A stretch of 64,000 bases of DNA from Hyphomicrobiales bacterium (GTDB lineage: Bacteria; Pseudomonadota; Alphaproteobacteria; Rhizobiales; Rhizobiaceae), in the NCBI GenBank assembly GCA_900469625.1, contig UBXV01000042.1:124001-188000 (forward strand), in the 5' to 3' direction. The stretch's first letter is position 1; each line of letters begins with the position of its first letter. Made by a program: the position numbers and the translations under genes. Under the pieces are notes generated by a model. It worked only from the letters and a program-made list of their open reading frames with translations, did no database searches and was not told where the DNA came from. Shown piece by piece: positions 54,401 to 62,184 of the stretch.

Positions 54401-55221
54401 GTGGTGCCGCCGGACTTGATGGCGCCGGCTGCGCGGTCGCCGATCTTCAGGAACGACATCAGGCCCGAGGACTTGCCGCCGCCCGAAAGCCTTTCGCCTT
54501 CGCTGCGCAGGTGCGAGAAGTTGGAGCCGGTGCCGGAACCGTACTTGAACAGGCGCGCTTCACGCACCCACAGGTCCATGATGCCGCCCTCGTTGACGAG
54601 GTCGTCGGCAACCGACTGGATGAAGCAGGCGTGCGGCTGCGGGTGTTCGTAGGCCGACTTGGACTTCGTCAGCTTGCCGGTAAACGGGTCGACATAGAAG
54701 TGGCCCTGGCCGGGCCCGTCGATGCCATAGGCCCAATGAAGGCCGGTGTTGAACCATTGTGGCGAGTTCGGCGCGACGCGCTGAGTGGCGAGCATATAGG
54801 CAAGTTCGTCACGGAAGGCGGAGGCGTCTTCTTCGCTGGCGAAATAGCCGCCCTTCCAGCCCCAATAGGCCCAGGTGCCGGCCAGGCGATCGAAAACCTG
54901 GCGAGCATCGGTTTCGGAGCCGTACTGTTCTTCCTTCGGCAGCGCCTTCAACGCTTCGGTGTCGGGGACCGAGCGCCAGAGGAAGGAGGGGACATCGTTC
55001 TCCTCGACGCGCTTCAGCTTTGCAGGCACGCCGGCCTTGCGAAAATACTTCTGGGCGAGAATGTCGGCCGCGACCTGGCTGAACTGTGCCGGCACGTCGA
55101 TATCGGCCAGACGGAAGACAATCGAGCCGTCGGGATTCTTGATCTCACTCGTAGCCTTGCGGAATTCAATCTCCGCATAGGCGGATTGCCCGGCTTTCGT
55201 GAAACGGCGTTCGATCAGCAT
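51427..55221 (-). CDS. nrdJ: Vitamin B12-dependent ribonucleotide reductase
   Basis: This 1264-residue class II enzyme makes deoxyribonucleotides using adenosylcobalamin, with or without oxygen. Landmarks: [19 protein letters not shown], the first active-site Cys in [13 protein letters not shown], the catalytic block [22 protein letters not shown], and the phosphate loop around [19 protein letters not shown]. The C-terminus has the cysteine cluster [21 protein letters not shown] for re-reduction. The start ATG at 55221 ([12 protein letters not shown]) is family-typical. Two NrdR-like boxes lie 120-170 bp upstream. It is monocistronic and ends in a terminator. Confidence 0.97.
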   Translation of the reverse strand: MLIERRFTKAGQSAYAEIEFRKATSEIKNPDGSIVFRLADIDVPAQFSQVAADILAQKYFRKAGVPAKLKRVEENDVPSFLWRSVPDTEALKALPKEEQYGSETDARQVFDRLAGTWAYWGWKGGYFASEEDASAFRDELAYMLATQRVAPNSPQWFNTGLHWAYGIDGPGQGHFYVDPFTGKLTKSKSAYEHPQPHACFIQSVADDLVNEGGIMDLWVREARLFKYGSGTGSNFSHLRSEGERLSGGGKSSGLMSFLKIGDRAAGAIKSGGTTRRAAKMVVVDIDHPDIEEYINWKVKEEQKVAALVTGSKVVAKHLKAIMKACVNCEGTDDACYDPKQNPALKREIRAAKQALVPENYVQRVIQFAKQGYKDLEFKTYDTDWDSEAYLTVSGQNSNNSVSIKDDFLRAVEADGDWHLTARKDGRVMKTLKARDLWESISYAAWASADPGLHFNTTMNDWHTSPAAGPIRASNPCSEYMFLDDTACNLASLNLMTFKDAATKRINIADYEHAVRLWTVVLEVSVMMAQFPSREIAELSYEYRTLGLGYANIGGLLMSSGIPYDSTEGRAIAGALTAIMTGVSYATSAEMAAKLGPFPGFAPNRDNMLRVIRNHRRAAYGETTGYEGLSVNPVALIHSENPDQDLVIHAMSAWDKALELGEKHGYRNAQSTVIAPTGTIGLVMDCDTTGIEPDFALVKFKKLAGGGYFKIINRAVPEALRSLGYSESQLAEMEAYAVGHGNLNQAPAINPSTLKAKGFTDEKIEAVNAALKSAFDIKFVFNQWTLGADFLKGTLKVTDEQLAQMDFNLLDHMGFSRKDIEAANIHVCGAMTLEGAPFLKNEHLPVFDCANPCGKIGKRYLSVESHIRMMAAAQPFISGAISKTINMPNEATVEDCKNAYMLSWKLALKANALYRDGSKLSQPLNASLIEDENDEDALEDLIQAPAAAQAVTITEKIVERVIEKVIRAREKLPNRRQGYTQKAVVGGHKVYLRTGEFGDGRLGEIFIDMHKEGAAFRAMMNNFAIAISLGLQYGVPLEEYVEAFTFTKFEPAGMVQGNDAIKNATSILDYVFRELAVSYLGRHDLAHVDTSDFSNTALGKGIQEGKTNLISTGWTRGYKPTIVGGTADRAGEPKGSATAAPARASSTATVTSIAGNTVRKIEQTTSIATSEIVAFKRDYEERAAELAEEIAEETTETVTALFSDKAAAEAASAKADAKKLEAERRARSIMQGYTGNMCTECQNFTMVRNGTCEKCDTCGATSGCS

Positions 55222-55342
55222 TGTCCCGTGTCCTTCGTGTTGAAATGCGCCCGCCACAGACGCACGTGTCCCCGCCTGGTCGCGGAGGCATTCCGCAGCC
55301 AGTCTCAGCTTCCATCCTTAAAGGGAAACCCATCTTTGGGTG

Positions 55343-55358
55343 ACCCTGTATCTTGTGA
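55343..55358. promoter_or_regulatory. NrdR box candidate, proximal
   Basis: The 16-mer matches the NrdR consensus acaCwAtATaTwGtgt at 12 of 16 positions, with the CT and ATcTTG core. Its centre is 32 bp, about three helical turns, from the distal box, the usual NrdR spacing. Confidence 0.55.
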
Positions 55359-55374
55359 GATAGGCTGACTGCAA

Positions 55375-55390
55375 ACACTAAATATAGTAT
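55375..55390. promoter_or_regulatory. NrdR box, distal
   Basis: ACACTAAATATAGTAT is a near-palindrome that fits the NrdR consensus well. NrdR represses ribonucleotide reductase genes when dATP is high. It lies 154 bp upstream of the nrdJ start. Confidence 0.8.
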
Positions 55391-55978
55391 CAACAGCTTC
55401 TTTTAGCCAGCCAAAACTTGCTCAAGCGGGCTCGGAAATGCGCACAGGTTTCCTCGTTGCGGCTCAAGCGAGAAACCCGCATTTGCCGCATGTCAGAACC
55501 GACGATTTCGTGAAATGAACCGGGCTCAAAACAATCCGGTCTGCCGCCGTCGCAACGTGAAATCCATTAACCGTGAATCGACCCGGGGCGTCAAGGGGTG
55601 GTTTGTGACGGAAGTTTGGGCGCTAGATGTTGTGTGGATCGACTGTGGAAAACGGGGAAAGCGGCCAACGCCTTGAAAATCAGGCACTTCGGCAGGTTGC
55701 CTGCGACGCTGCCGCAGCGGCAGCCGAAAAATCAAAAATTTGAAGGGTAAAAAAGCATATTATTGGCCTCCCCAGCGGCAGTCGCGATTGCGCAACCACG
55801 GCCGATGTGGGGTGGCGAAAATTGATTCGTTTTCGGATGGTCGCGACGGCTACATTTGGGCCGGAACAGGAGGCGCGGGCATTGTCCCGCACCTCATGCA
55901 TTCAAAGCTTATCGCGCTCCAGGCCCTTACATTTGCACGGATCCTATAGAAGGATGCCGCGCATTTTCCGGGCAGGGC

Positions 55979-56782
55979 CTAATCGACGCGCTTTTGAAGC
56001 TCGCGCGCACCGTTCGGTGCGTTGACCTTGCCTTCCGTGATGAAGAAAACGAACACATCGCGCGGCTCCTTGGCGGCCTTGCGATCCGGCGCGCTTTTGG
56101 CAAGTCCCTCGGGTTCTCCGCCCGCAGCAAAAGTCTTGGCACGTTCGGCCCAGACGTCGAGCTGGTCGGGTGAGTAGCAGGTCTTGATATCGTCGCTGCC
56201 CTTCTGCAGGCGCAGATAGACGAAATCCGCGGTGACATCGGCAATCATGGGATAGTCAGCGTGCTCTGCCAGCACGACGGCGACCTTGTATTTGTCCAGC
56301 AGGTGCACGAACTCAGCTGTCTGGAATGTCGGGTTGCGCACCTCAACCACATGCCGAAGCGGCAGCCCGTCCTGCTTTTCAGGCAAGAGCTTGAGAAATC
56401 CTTCGAAATCCTCAGGCTCGAACTTCTTGGTCGGCGCGAACTGCCACAGGATCGGCCCGAGATGGGGGCCGAGTTCGGTCAGTCCCTGCGTCAGGAATTT
56501 CTGCATGGATTCACCGGCTTCGGCGAGAACCTTGCGGTTGGTGACGAAGCGGCTGGCCTTCAGCGAGAAGACGAAATCCTCCGGCACTTCGGCGGCCCAT
56601 CGGGCGAAGGTCTCAGGCTTCTGCGACGAGTAATAGGTGCCGTTGACTTCGATTGCCCGCAATTCCTTGGACGCATATTCGAGCTGCCGCTTCTTCGACA
56701 GCGTGTCTGGGTAGAACGTTCCCTCCCAGGGCTCGAACGTCCAACCGCCAATACCGACACGGATCTTTCCGGATTTCGTCAT
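55979..56782 (-). CDS. DUF72 domain-containing protein
   Basis: A 267-residue DUF72 family protein with a predicted TIM-barrel fold. It has the family start RVGIGGWTFEPWEGTFYP, then LRAIEVNGTYYSSQKPETF, GPILWQFAPTKKFEPEDFEGFL and VEVRNPTF. The molecular function is unknown. GAGGAGGATGGG directly precedes the ATG. It may be transcribed with the upstream GNAT and uvrA genes, since all run in the same direction with short gaps. Confidence 0.92.
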   Translation of the reverse strand: MTKSGKIRVGIGGWTFEPWEGTFYPDTLSKKRQLEYASKELRAIEVNGTYYSSQKPETFARWAAEVPEDFVFSLKASRFVTNRKVLAEAGESMQKFLTQGLTELGPHLGPILWQFAPTKKFEPEDFEGFLKLLPEKQDGLPLRHVVEVRNPTFQTAEFVHLLDKYKVAVVLAEHADYPMIADVTADFVYLRLQKGSDDIKTCYSPDQLDVWAERAKTFAAGGEPEGLAKSAPDRKAAKEPRDVFVFFITEGKVNAPNGARELQKRVD

Positions 56783-56818
56783 CCCATCCTCCTCATGGCG
56801 GCACAGTCAGGCCGCATG

Positions 56819-57349
56819 TCAATTTACCCGGACGCCATCTGCCCGGCGGGCTTGGCCATATCCACGAGCATCCATCCTGGCCGATAGGGGTTCGCCCTGC
56901 GACCCGTTTCTTGAAAGCCATAGGCGCGATAGAGCGCGATAGAGCGCGATGTTCCGCTCCATCCGCGCATTGGTATAGAGCCGCACCTCCGGCACACCCC
57001 ATTCGACGGCCTGCGCATCCACAAAGCGCAGCAGCGTGATCCCGAGGCCTTGCCCCTGGAAGGACGGTGAGACTGCGAGGCTGAAGATCAAGATGTGATC
57101 CGCGTGCCGCTCGATGACGGCAAGGGCAGAAACAACACGACCATCGTCACGAAGCCAGACTTCGCCTCGCGCTATGCGCGGCGCATAGTCCTCGGTCACC
57201 GGCAAGGGCGGCCCGCCAAGCAGGGCAGTGTAGGGCGCGTAGGCCGCAGCGGTGATGTCGCGCACGACCGGCATGTCGTTCATCGTCGCCGGCTGCATCA
57301 TCGCGAGACCGGCAACAGGATCGTTCTTCCCGGTCGGTGCCAGGTTCAC
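56819..57349 (-). pseudogene. GNAT acetyltransferase frameshifted by a 10-bp duplication
   Basis: The first ~130 residues are a normal GNAT domain (FSLAVSPSFQGQGLGITLL acetyl-CoA loop, EVRLYTNARMERNIALYRA). There the frame changes: the expected ending AYGFQETGRRANPYRPGW is found in another frame down to 56824, while the annotated frame continues with unrelated sequence to 56819. The cause is a direct repeat of AGAGCGCGAT at 56931-56950; removing one copy restores an uninterrupted 171-residue protein. The GTG start overlaps the uvrA stop (GTGA). It may be broken, reversibly phase variable, or a sequencing or assembly error. Confidence 0.8.
56931..56950. repeat. 10-bp tandem duplication inside the GNAT gene
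   Basis: Two identical copies of AGAGCGCGAT are adjacent, preceded by a partial copy GCGCGAT at 56924-56930. A ten-base unit shifts the frame by one, which explains the broken C-terminus of the acetyltransferase. Confidence 0.95.
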
Positions 57350-60267
57350 TCGGCTGCCTCGACCTTTTTCATCGGGCGACGCTCCAGGAGCTCCTTCAGG
57401 AACTGGCCGGTGTAGGAGCGCGGCTCTTTGACCACTTCTTCCGGCGTACCCTTGGCGATGACTTCGCCGCCGCCGTCGCCGCCTTCGGGACCGAAGTCGA
57501 TGACCCAGTCGGCTGTCTTGATCACCTCGAGATTGTGCTCGATGACCACGACCGAATTGCCCTGGTTGACGAGTTCATGCAGAACTTCAAGAAGCTTCGC
57601 CACATCATGGAAATGCAGGCCTGTTGTCGGCTCGTCGAGGATATAGAGCGTGCGTCCGGTCGAACGCTTGGACAGTTCCTTGGCGAGCTTGACGCGCTGG
57701 GCCTCGCCGCCCGATAGCGTGTTTGCCTGCTGTCCGACCTTGATGTAGCCGAGACCCACCTGGTTCAGCGTTACCAGCTTGTCGCGCACAGCCGGAACCG
57801 CGGCAAAGAACTCGACACCTTCCTCGACGGTCATGTCGAGCACGTCGGCAATCGACTTGCCCTTGAAGTGTACATCGAGGGTTTCGCGATTGTATCTCTT
57901 GCCGTGGCAGACGTCGCAGGTGACGTAGACATCCGGCAGGAAGTGCATCTCGATCTTGATGACGCCGTCGCCCTGGCAGGCTTCGCAACGCCCACCCTTG
58001 ACGTTGAAGGAGAAGCGACCGGGCTGGTAGCCGCGGGCTTTGGCTTCCGGCAATCCGGCGAACCAGTCGCGGATCGGCGTGAAGGCGCCGGTATAGGTCG
58101 CCGGGTTGGAGCGGGGCGTGCGGCCGATCGGCGACTGGTCGATGTCGATGACCTTGTCGATATGCTCGAAGCCGTCGATGCGGTCGTGTTCGGCCGGGTT
58201 TTCCCGCGCGCCCATGATCCGGCGGGCAGCCGCCTTGTAAAGCGTCTCGATCAGGAATGTGGACTTGCCGCCACCGGAGACGCCGGTCACAGCCGTGAAG
58301 ATGCCGAGCGGTATCGACGCCGTGACGTTTTTCAGATTGTTGGCGCGGGCGCCGACGACGGTGATTTCCTTTTTTTTCTTCGGCTTGCGGCGCTCGCTGG
58401 GCACAGCAACCGACAGTTCGCCTGATAGATACTTGCCGGTCAGCGACTTCGGATTGGACATGATGTCGGCAGGCGAGCCTTGCGCGATGACCTCACCACC
58501 GTGAATACCGGCGGCAGGGCCAATATCGACGACATAGTCTGCCGTCAGGATGGCGTCCTCGTCGTGTTCGACGACGATCACAGTATTGCCGATATCGCGC
58601 AGATGGCGCAGCGTCTCGAGCAGGCGGGCGTTGTCACGCTGGTGCAGGCCGATCGACGGCTCATCGAGCACGTAGAGAACGCCCGTGAGGCCCGAGCCGA
58701 TCTGCGACGCCAGCCGGATGCGCTGGCTTTCACCGCCAGACAGCGTGCCGGAATTGCGCGACAGGCTGAGATATTCCAGACCGACATCGTTGAGGAAGCG
58801 CAACCGGTCGCGGATTTCCTTGAGGATGCGAACAGCGATTTCATTCTGCTTGGTGTTCAGACGCTCCGGCAAGCCCTCGAACCAGTCACGGGCGACGCGG
58901 ATCGACATTTCGGTGATCTGGCCGATGTGCAGCGTGTCGATCTTGACGGCAAGCGCCTCCGGCTTCAGGCGGAAACCGGCGCAGGCCGGGCAGGGCGCTG
59001 CCGACATGTAGCGCTCGATCTCCTCGCGCGCCCAGGCGCTGTCGGTTTCCTTCCAGCGACGCTCGAGATTGGGCACGATGCCCTCGAAATTCTTGGTGGT
59101 GTTGTAGGAACGCGCGCCGTCTTCATAATGGAAGACGATCTTCTCTTCCGTGCCATGCAGGATCGCGTTCTGCGCGGAGGAAGACAGCTCATTCCAGCGG
59201 CTGCCAAGCTTGAAACCGAAGACCTTGCCGAGCGCCTCAAGCGTCTGGTTGTAGTAGGGCGACGAGGATTTGGCCCATGGGGCGATGGCACCGTCGCGCA
59301 GCGTGCGGTGTTCCTCCGGCACGATCAGCGCCGTGTCGATCTTCTGCTGGCTGCCGAGACCATCGCAGGTCGGGCAGGCACCGAAGGGGTTGTTGAACGA
59401 AAACAGCCGCGGCTCGATCTCGGAAATGGTAAAGCCCGAGACCGGGCAGGCGAACTTTTCCGAAAACAGCACGCGCTCGTGCGTTTCGTTGAGCGACTTG
59501 TTGGCCGAGCCGCCGGCGGCCGTCTCTTCCGGGGGCAGCGGCTTGTCGGCAAATTCGGCAACAGCCAGACCGTCGGCCAGCGTCAGGCAGGTCTCCAGGC
59601 TGTCGGCGAGGCGCGAGGCGAGATCCGGCCGCACGACGACGCGGTCGACGACGACGTCGATGTCGTGCTTGTACTTCTTGTCGAGGGCGGGCACCTCGGC
59701 GATTTCATAGAAGGTGCCGTCGACCTTGACGCGCTGGAAACCCTTCTTCATCAGCTCGGCGAGTTCCTTCTTGTACTCGCCCTTGCGGCCGCGAACGAGC
59801 GGCGCAAGAATATAAAGCCGCGTGCCCTCACCGAAGGCGAGCACCCGGTCGACCATCTGGCTGACCGTCTGGCTTTCGATCGGAAGCCCCGTCGCCGGCG
59901 AATAGGGCACGCCGACGCGCGCGAACAGCAGGCGCATGTAGTCGTAGATCTCGGTGACCGTGCCGACCGTCGAGCGCGGATTGCGCGAGGTCGTCTTCTG
60001 CTCGATCGAAATCGCCGGCGACAGGCCGTCGATCTGGTCGACATCCGGCTTCTGCATCATCTCCAGGAACTGGCGCGCATAGGCAGACAGGCTCTCGACA
60101 TAACGGCGCTGGCCTTCGGCATAGATCGTATCGAAGGCGAGCGACGACTTGCCGGAGCCGGAAAGCCCCGTCATCACGATCAGCTTGTTGCGCGGCAGAT
60201 CGAGGTCGATGCCCTTGAGATTGTGCTCGCGCGCGCCACGAATGGAGATGGTCTTGAGTTCGCTCAT
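57346..60267 (-). CDS. uvrA: Excinuclease ABC subunit UvrA
   Basis: UvrA finds bulky DNA lesions and loads UvrB in nucleotide excision repair. The 973-residue protein has two ABC modules: Walker [12 protein letters not shown] near the N-terminus and [10 protein letters not shown] in the second half, with signatures [11 protein letters not shown] and [12 protein letters not shown]. Zinc-binding cysteines lie in [10 protein letters not shown] and in CEACQGDGV with [10 protein letters not shown]. It is divergent from ssb around a LexA box. Its stop overlaps the start of the frameshifted GNAT gene, so the latter is translationally coupled. Confidence 0.98.
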   Translation of the reverse strand: MSELKTISIRGAREHNLKGIDLDLPRNKLIVMTGLSGSGKSSLAFDTIYAEGQRRYVESLSAYARQFLEMMQKPDVDQIDGLSPAISIEQKTTSRNPRSTVGTVTEIYDYMRLLFARVGVPYSPATGLPIESQTVSQMVDRVLAFGEGTRLYILAPLVRGRKGEYKKELAELMKKGFQRVKVDGTFYEIAEVPALDKKYKHDIDVVVDRVVVRPDLASRLADSLETCLTLADGLAVAEFADKPLPPEETAAGGSANKSLNETHERVLFSEKFACPVSGFTISEIEPRLFSFNNPFGACPTCDGLGSQQKIDTALIVPEEHRTLRDGAIAPWAKSSSPYYNQTLEALGKVFGFKLGSRWNELSSSAQNAILHGTEEKIVFHYEDGARSYNTTKNFEGIVPNLERRWKETDSAWAREEIERYMSAAPCPACAGFRLKPEALAVKIDTLHIGQITEMSIRVARDWFEGLPERLNTKQNEIAVRILKEIRDRLRFLNDVGLEYLSLSRNSGTLSGGESQRIRLASQIGSGLTGVLYVLDEPSIGLHQRDNARLLETLRHLRDIGNTVIVVEHDEDAILTADYVVDIGPAAGIHGGEVIAQGSPADIMSNPKSLTGKYLSGELSVAVPSERRKPKKKKEITVVGARANNLKNVTASIPLGIFTAVTGVSGGGKSTFLIETLYKAAARRIMGARENPAEHDRIDGFEHIDKVIDIDQSPIGRTPRSNPATYTGAFTPIRDWFAGLPEAKARGYQPGRFSFNVKGGRCEACQGDGVIKIEMHFLPDVYVTCDVCHGKRYNRETLDVHFKGKSIADVLDMTVEEGVEFFAAVPAVRDKLVTLNQVGLGYIKVGQQANTLSGGEAQRVKLAKELSKRSTGRTLYILDEPTTGLHFHDVAKLLEVLHELVNQGNSVVVIEHNLEVIKTADWVIDFGPEGGDGGGEVIAKGTPEEVVKEPRSYTGQFLKELLERRPMKKVEAAE

Positions 60268-60368
60268 CGGAAGCCAGCTTTTGCATGTCTGTTGGAAAGC
60301 CCCTATGTAATGACGCTAACGCCCATGTCGAGGCGCAATCGGCAAAACTGGTGGCCATTTCGATTCGG

Positions 60369-60397
60369 TTGACAGGATCATAGGCAAATACTAGAAC
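60369..60397 (+). promoter_or_regulatory. Sigma-70 promoter for ssb
   Basis: TTGACA (60369-60374), a 17-base spacer and TAGAAC (60392-60397) form a good housekeeping promoter. The -10 overlaps the first half of the LexA box. Confidence 0.65.
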
Positions 60398-60408
60398 AAA
60401 TAAAGAAC
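60394..60408. promoter_or_regulatory. LexA (SOS) box between uvrA and ssb
   Basis: GAAC-AAATAAA-GAAC is the exact alphaproteobacterial LexA motif GAAC-N7-GAAC. It lies 127 bp from uvrA and 140 bp from ssb, so one operator may control both genes during DNA damage. Confidence 0.85.
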
Positions 60409-60547
60409 AAACATTGCGCAAATCGACTAAATCTGTTGTGGATTATGCATGATGCGGGGCGTATCCGCGGCAACGGACCGCTAAGATGCGCGCTCTTGAA
60501 ATTCGAAAGCCGCGTCGGTGGCGCGGCAAAACCACGGGAAAAGCAAT

Positions 60548-61093
60548 ATGGCTGGTAGCGTCAACAAGGTGATCTTGGTCGGAAACGTCGGGGCAGACCC
60601 GGAAATCCGGCGCACGCAGGACGGCCGGCCGATCGCCAACCTGCGCATCGCCACATCGGAAACCTGGCGCGACCGCAACAGCGGCGAACGCCGCGAGAAG
60701 ACCGAATGGCATACCGTGGTGGTCTTCAACGAGGGCCTCTGCAAGGTGGTAGAGCAGTACGTCAAGAAGGGCGCCAAGCTCTATATCGAAGGTGCGCTGC
60801 AGACCCGCAAGTGGCAGGACCAGACCGGCAACGACCGTTACTCGACCGAAATCGTGCTTCAGGGCTTCAACTCGACGCTGACCATGCTTGACGGTCGCGG
60901 CGAGGGCGGTGGCGGCGGCGTCAGCCGTGGCGGCGGAAGCGATTTCGGCGGCGCCAGCAGTGGTGGCTACGACGACTACGACCAGCAGCCGCGCCAGTCT
61001 TCCGGCGGCGGACGCTCGGGCGGCGGCCAGGGTGGTCAGGGCAGCCAGGGCGGCAACTTCTCGCGTGACCTCGACGACGACATCCCGTTCTGA
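60548..61093 (+). CDS. ssb: Single-stranded DNA-binding protein
   Basis: SSB coats single-stranded DNA in replication, recombination and repair. The 181-residue protein has an OB fold (residues ~3-112; SVNKVILVGNVGADPEIRRT, RREKTEWHTVVVFNE), a Gly/Ser/Gln-rich linker, and the acidic tip DDDIPF that recruits partner proteins. The ATG at 60548 (MAGSVNKV) is family-typical; the frame is open upstream but not conserved. Its promoter overlaps a LexA box. A bidirectional terminator follows. Confidence 0.97.
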   Translation: MAGSVNKVILVGNVGADPEIRRTQDGRPIANLRIATSETWRDRNSGERREKTEWHTVVVFNEGLCKVVEQYVKKGAKLYIEGALQTRKWQDQTGNDRYSTEIVLQGFNSTLTMLDGRGEGGGGGVSRGGGSDFGGASSGGYDDYDQQPRQSSGGGRSGGGQGGQGSQGGNFSRDLDDDIPF

Positions 61094-61164
61094 TCGACGC
61101 ACTCAGCGTCACGAACGTCTCTGCGCGTGCCGCGACAACAGGAGCCGATCACCATCATTACATC

Positions 61165-61192
61165 AAAAGGGCCGGAAAACCGGCCCTTTCTG
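61165..61192. terminator. Bidirectional terminator ssb / marC
   Basis: AAAGGGCCGG and CCGGCCCTTT form a perfect stem around AAAA. T runs exist on both strands, so it can end ssb and the convergent marC-family gene. Confidence 0.88.
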
Positions 61193-61232
61193 CGTTCATT
61201 CGAACGCTCGGTCTGTTGAAATCTCGATTGTC

Positions 61233-61862
61233 TCACATGGCCATTGCCGATTTCACGCCATCGACCACGAACTGCACGGCCAGCGCCGCCAGGATGACGC
61301 CGAGCAGGCGGGTGAGGATCGCACGGCCGGTAACGCCAAGGAAACGATCGATGCGCTCTGCGATGACGAGCGCCAGGAACAGGCTAAACATCGACAGCGC
61401 GATGACGATCAGCAGCTGCGTGCGCTCGACCGCCGTCGGGAACGAGCCGGCGAGCAGGATCGTCGCCGAGATCGCGCCCGGTCCGGCGATCAGCGGCAGG
61501 GCGAGCGGGAACACCGCGATATTGTGGATGTGGTCCTTGATCGTCGCATTCTCGCCGGTCTTTTCCTTGCGCTCCTGACGCTTCTCGAAAATCATCTCGA
61601 AGGCAATCCAGAACAGAAGCAGGCCACCGGCGATGCGGAAGGCGCCGATCGAGATGCCGAGCAGCCCGAGGATGCCGTTGCCGAAGACGGCGAAGGCGGC
61701 AAGGATGAAGAAGGCGATGAGCGAGCCGCGCGTCGCCACCTGACGGCGTTCCTGCCGGCTGAGACCGACGGTGAGGCTCAGGAAGATCGGGGCGAGCCCC
61801 GGCGGATCGAGCGTGACCAAAAGCGTCGTAAGTGCGTTGACCAGGAGGTCGACATTGAACAT
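61233..61862 (-). CDS. MarC family integral membrane protein
   Basis: A 209-residue protein with six transmembrane helices, of the MarC family. Family motifs are TLLVTLDPPGLAPIFLSLT near the N-terminus and AVFPLALPLIAGPGAISATI in the middle. No transport activity or substrate is established for the family, and a role in multiple antibiotic resistance has been disputed. The ATG at 61862 follows AAGGGGAAACGG; the frame is open to 61973 without conservation. Monocistronic. Confidence 0.92.
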   Translation of the reverse strand: MFNVDLLVNALTTLLVTLDPPGLAPIFLSLTVGLSRQERRQVATRGSLIAFFILAAFAVFGNGILGLLGISIGAFRIAGGLLLFWIAFEMIFEKRQERKEKTGENATIKDHIHNIAVFPLALPLIAGPGAISATILLAGSFPTAVERTQLLIVIALSMFSLFLALVIAERIDRFLGVTGRAILTRLLGVILAALAVQFVVDGVKSAMAM

Positions 61863-62184
61863 CCGTTTCCCCTTCCGGATTGTCTCGTGCCCCGGGTATT
61901 CCCGGTGACAGGACGGCATTGTTAGGCATGCGAGGGGGGCTTGGGAAGGGGTTGGTGGCCAAAGCTTGAGCAATAGCTTAATGAGGGGATGACGGAACGT
62001 TCTCGCAGCCGTTCAGGCCCGGCAGCCGACTTTGTCTCCAGCACTTCCGATTTCCGCCGCAATGCCCTAGAAAAGCCTGCTCCGACGGCAAAAGACTGTT
62101 CACAACCACGGGCCAAAATTGGCGCTGAGAGGCGCATTCCGCTATAAATATCCGACTGATTCTGAACAAAGATCGTGATCACAA
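61863..62184. other. Divergent intergenic region, marC / gyrA
   Basis: These 322 bp carry no gene that I can support. The gyrA promoter candidate lies at its right end. A GTTC-N8-GTTC at 61999-62014 resembles a LexA box but has the wrong spacing. Confidence 0.5.
62119..62148 (+). promoter_or_regulatory. Promoter candidate for gyrA
   Basis: TTGGCG (62119-62124), an 18-base spacer and TATAAA (62143-62148). This would leave a leader of only about 30 bases before the TTG start. Confidence 0.45.

Larger units (their letters stand above)
55222..55978. other. Long gene-free region upstream of nrdJ
   Basis: These 757 bp between nrdJ and the DUF72 gene hold two NrdR-like boxes near nrdJ and two DnaA-box-like nonamers (55632-55640 and 55644-55652). 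There is a GCTGCCG/CGGCAGC hairpin at 55708-55724. I found no supported gene; a small RNA is possible but not shown. Confidence 0.5.

Noticed and set aside
51004-55368. Two ~700-codon open frames antisense to nrdJ
   Set aside because: Shadow ORFs arising from GC-biased third positions; nrdJ explains the stretch.
58480-60372. 630-codon open frame antisense to uvrA
   Set aside because: Shadow ORF; uvrA has intact Walker, signature and zinc motifs.
61999-62014. GTTC-N8-GTTC upstream of gyrA resembling a LexA box
   Set aside because: The alphaproteobacterial motif needs a seven-base spacer; this has eight, and gyrA is not a usual SOS gene.
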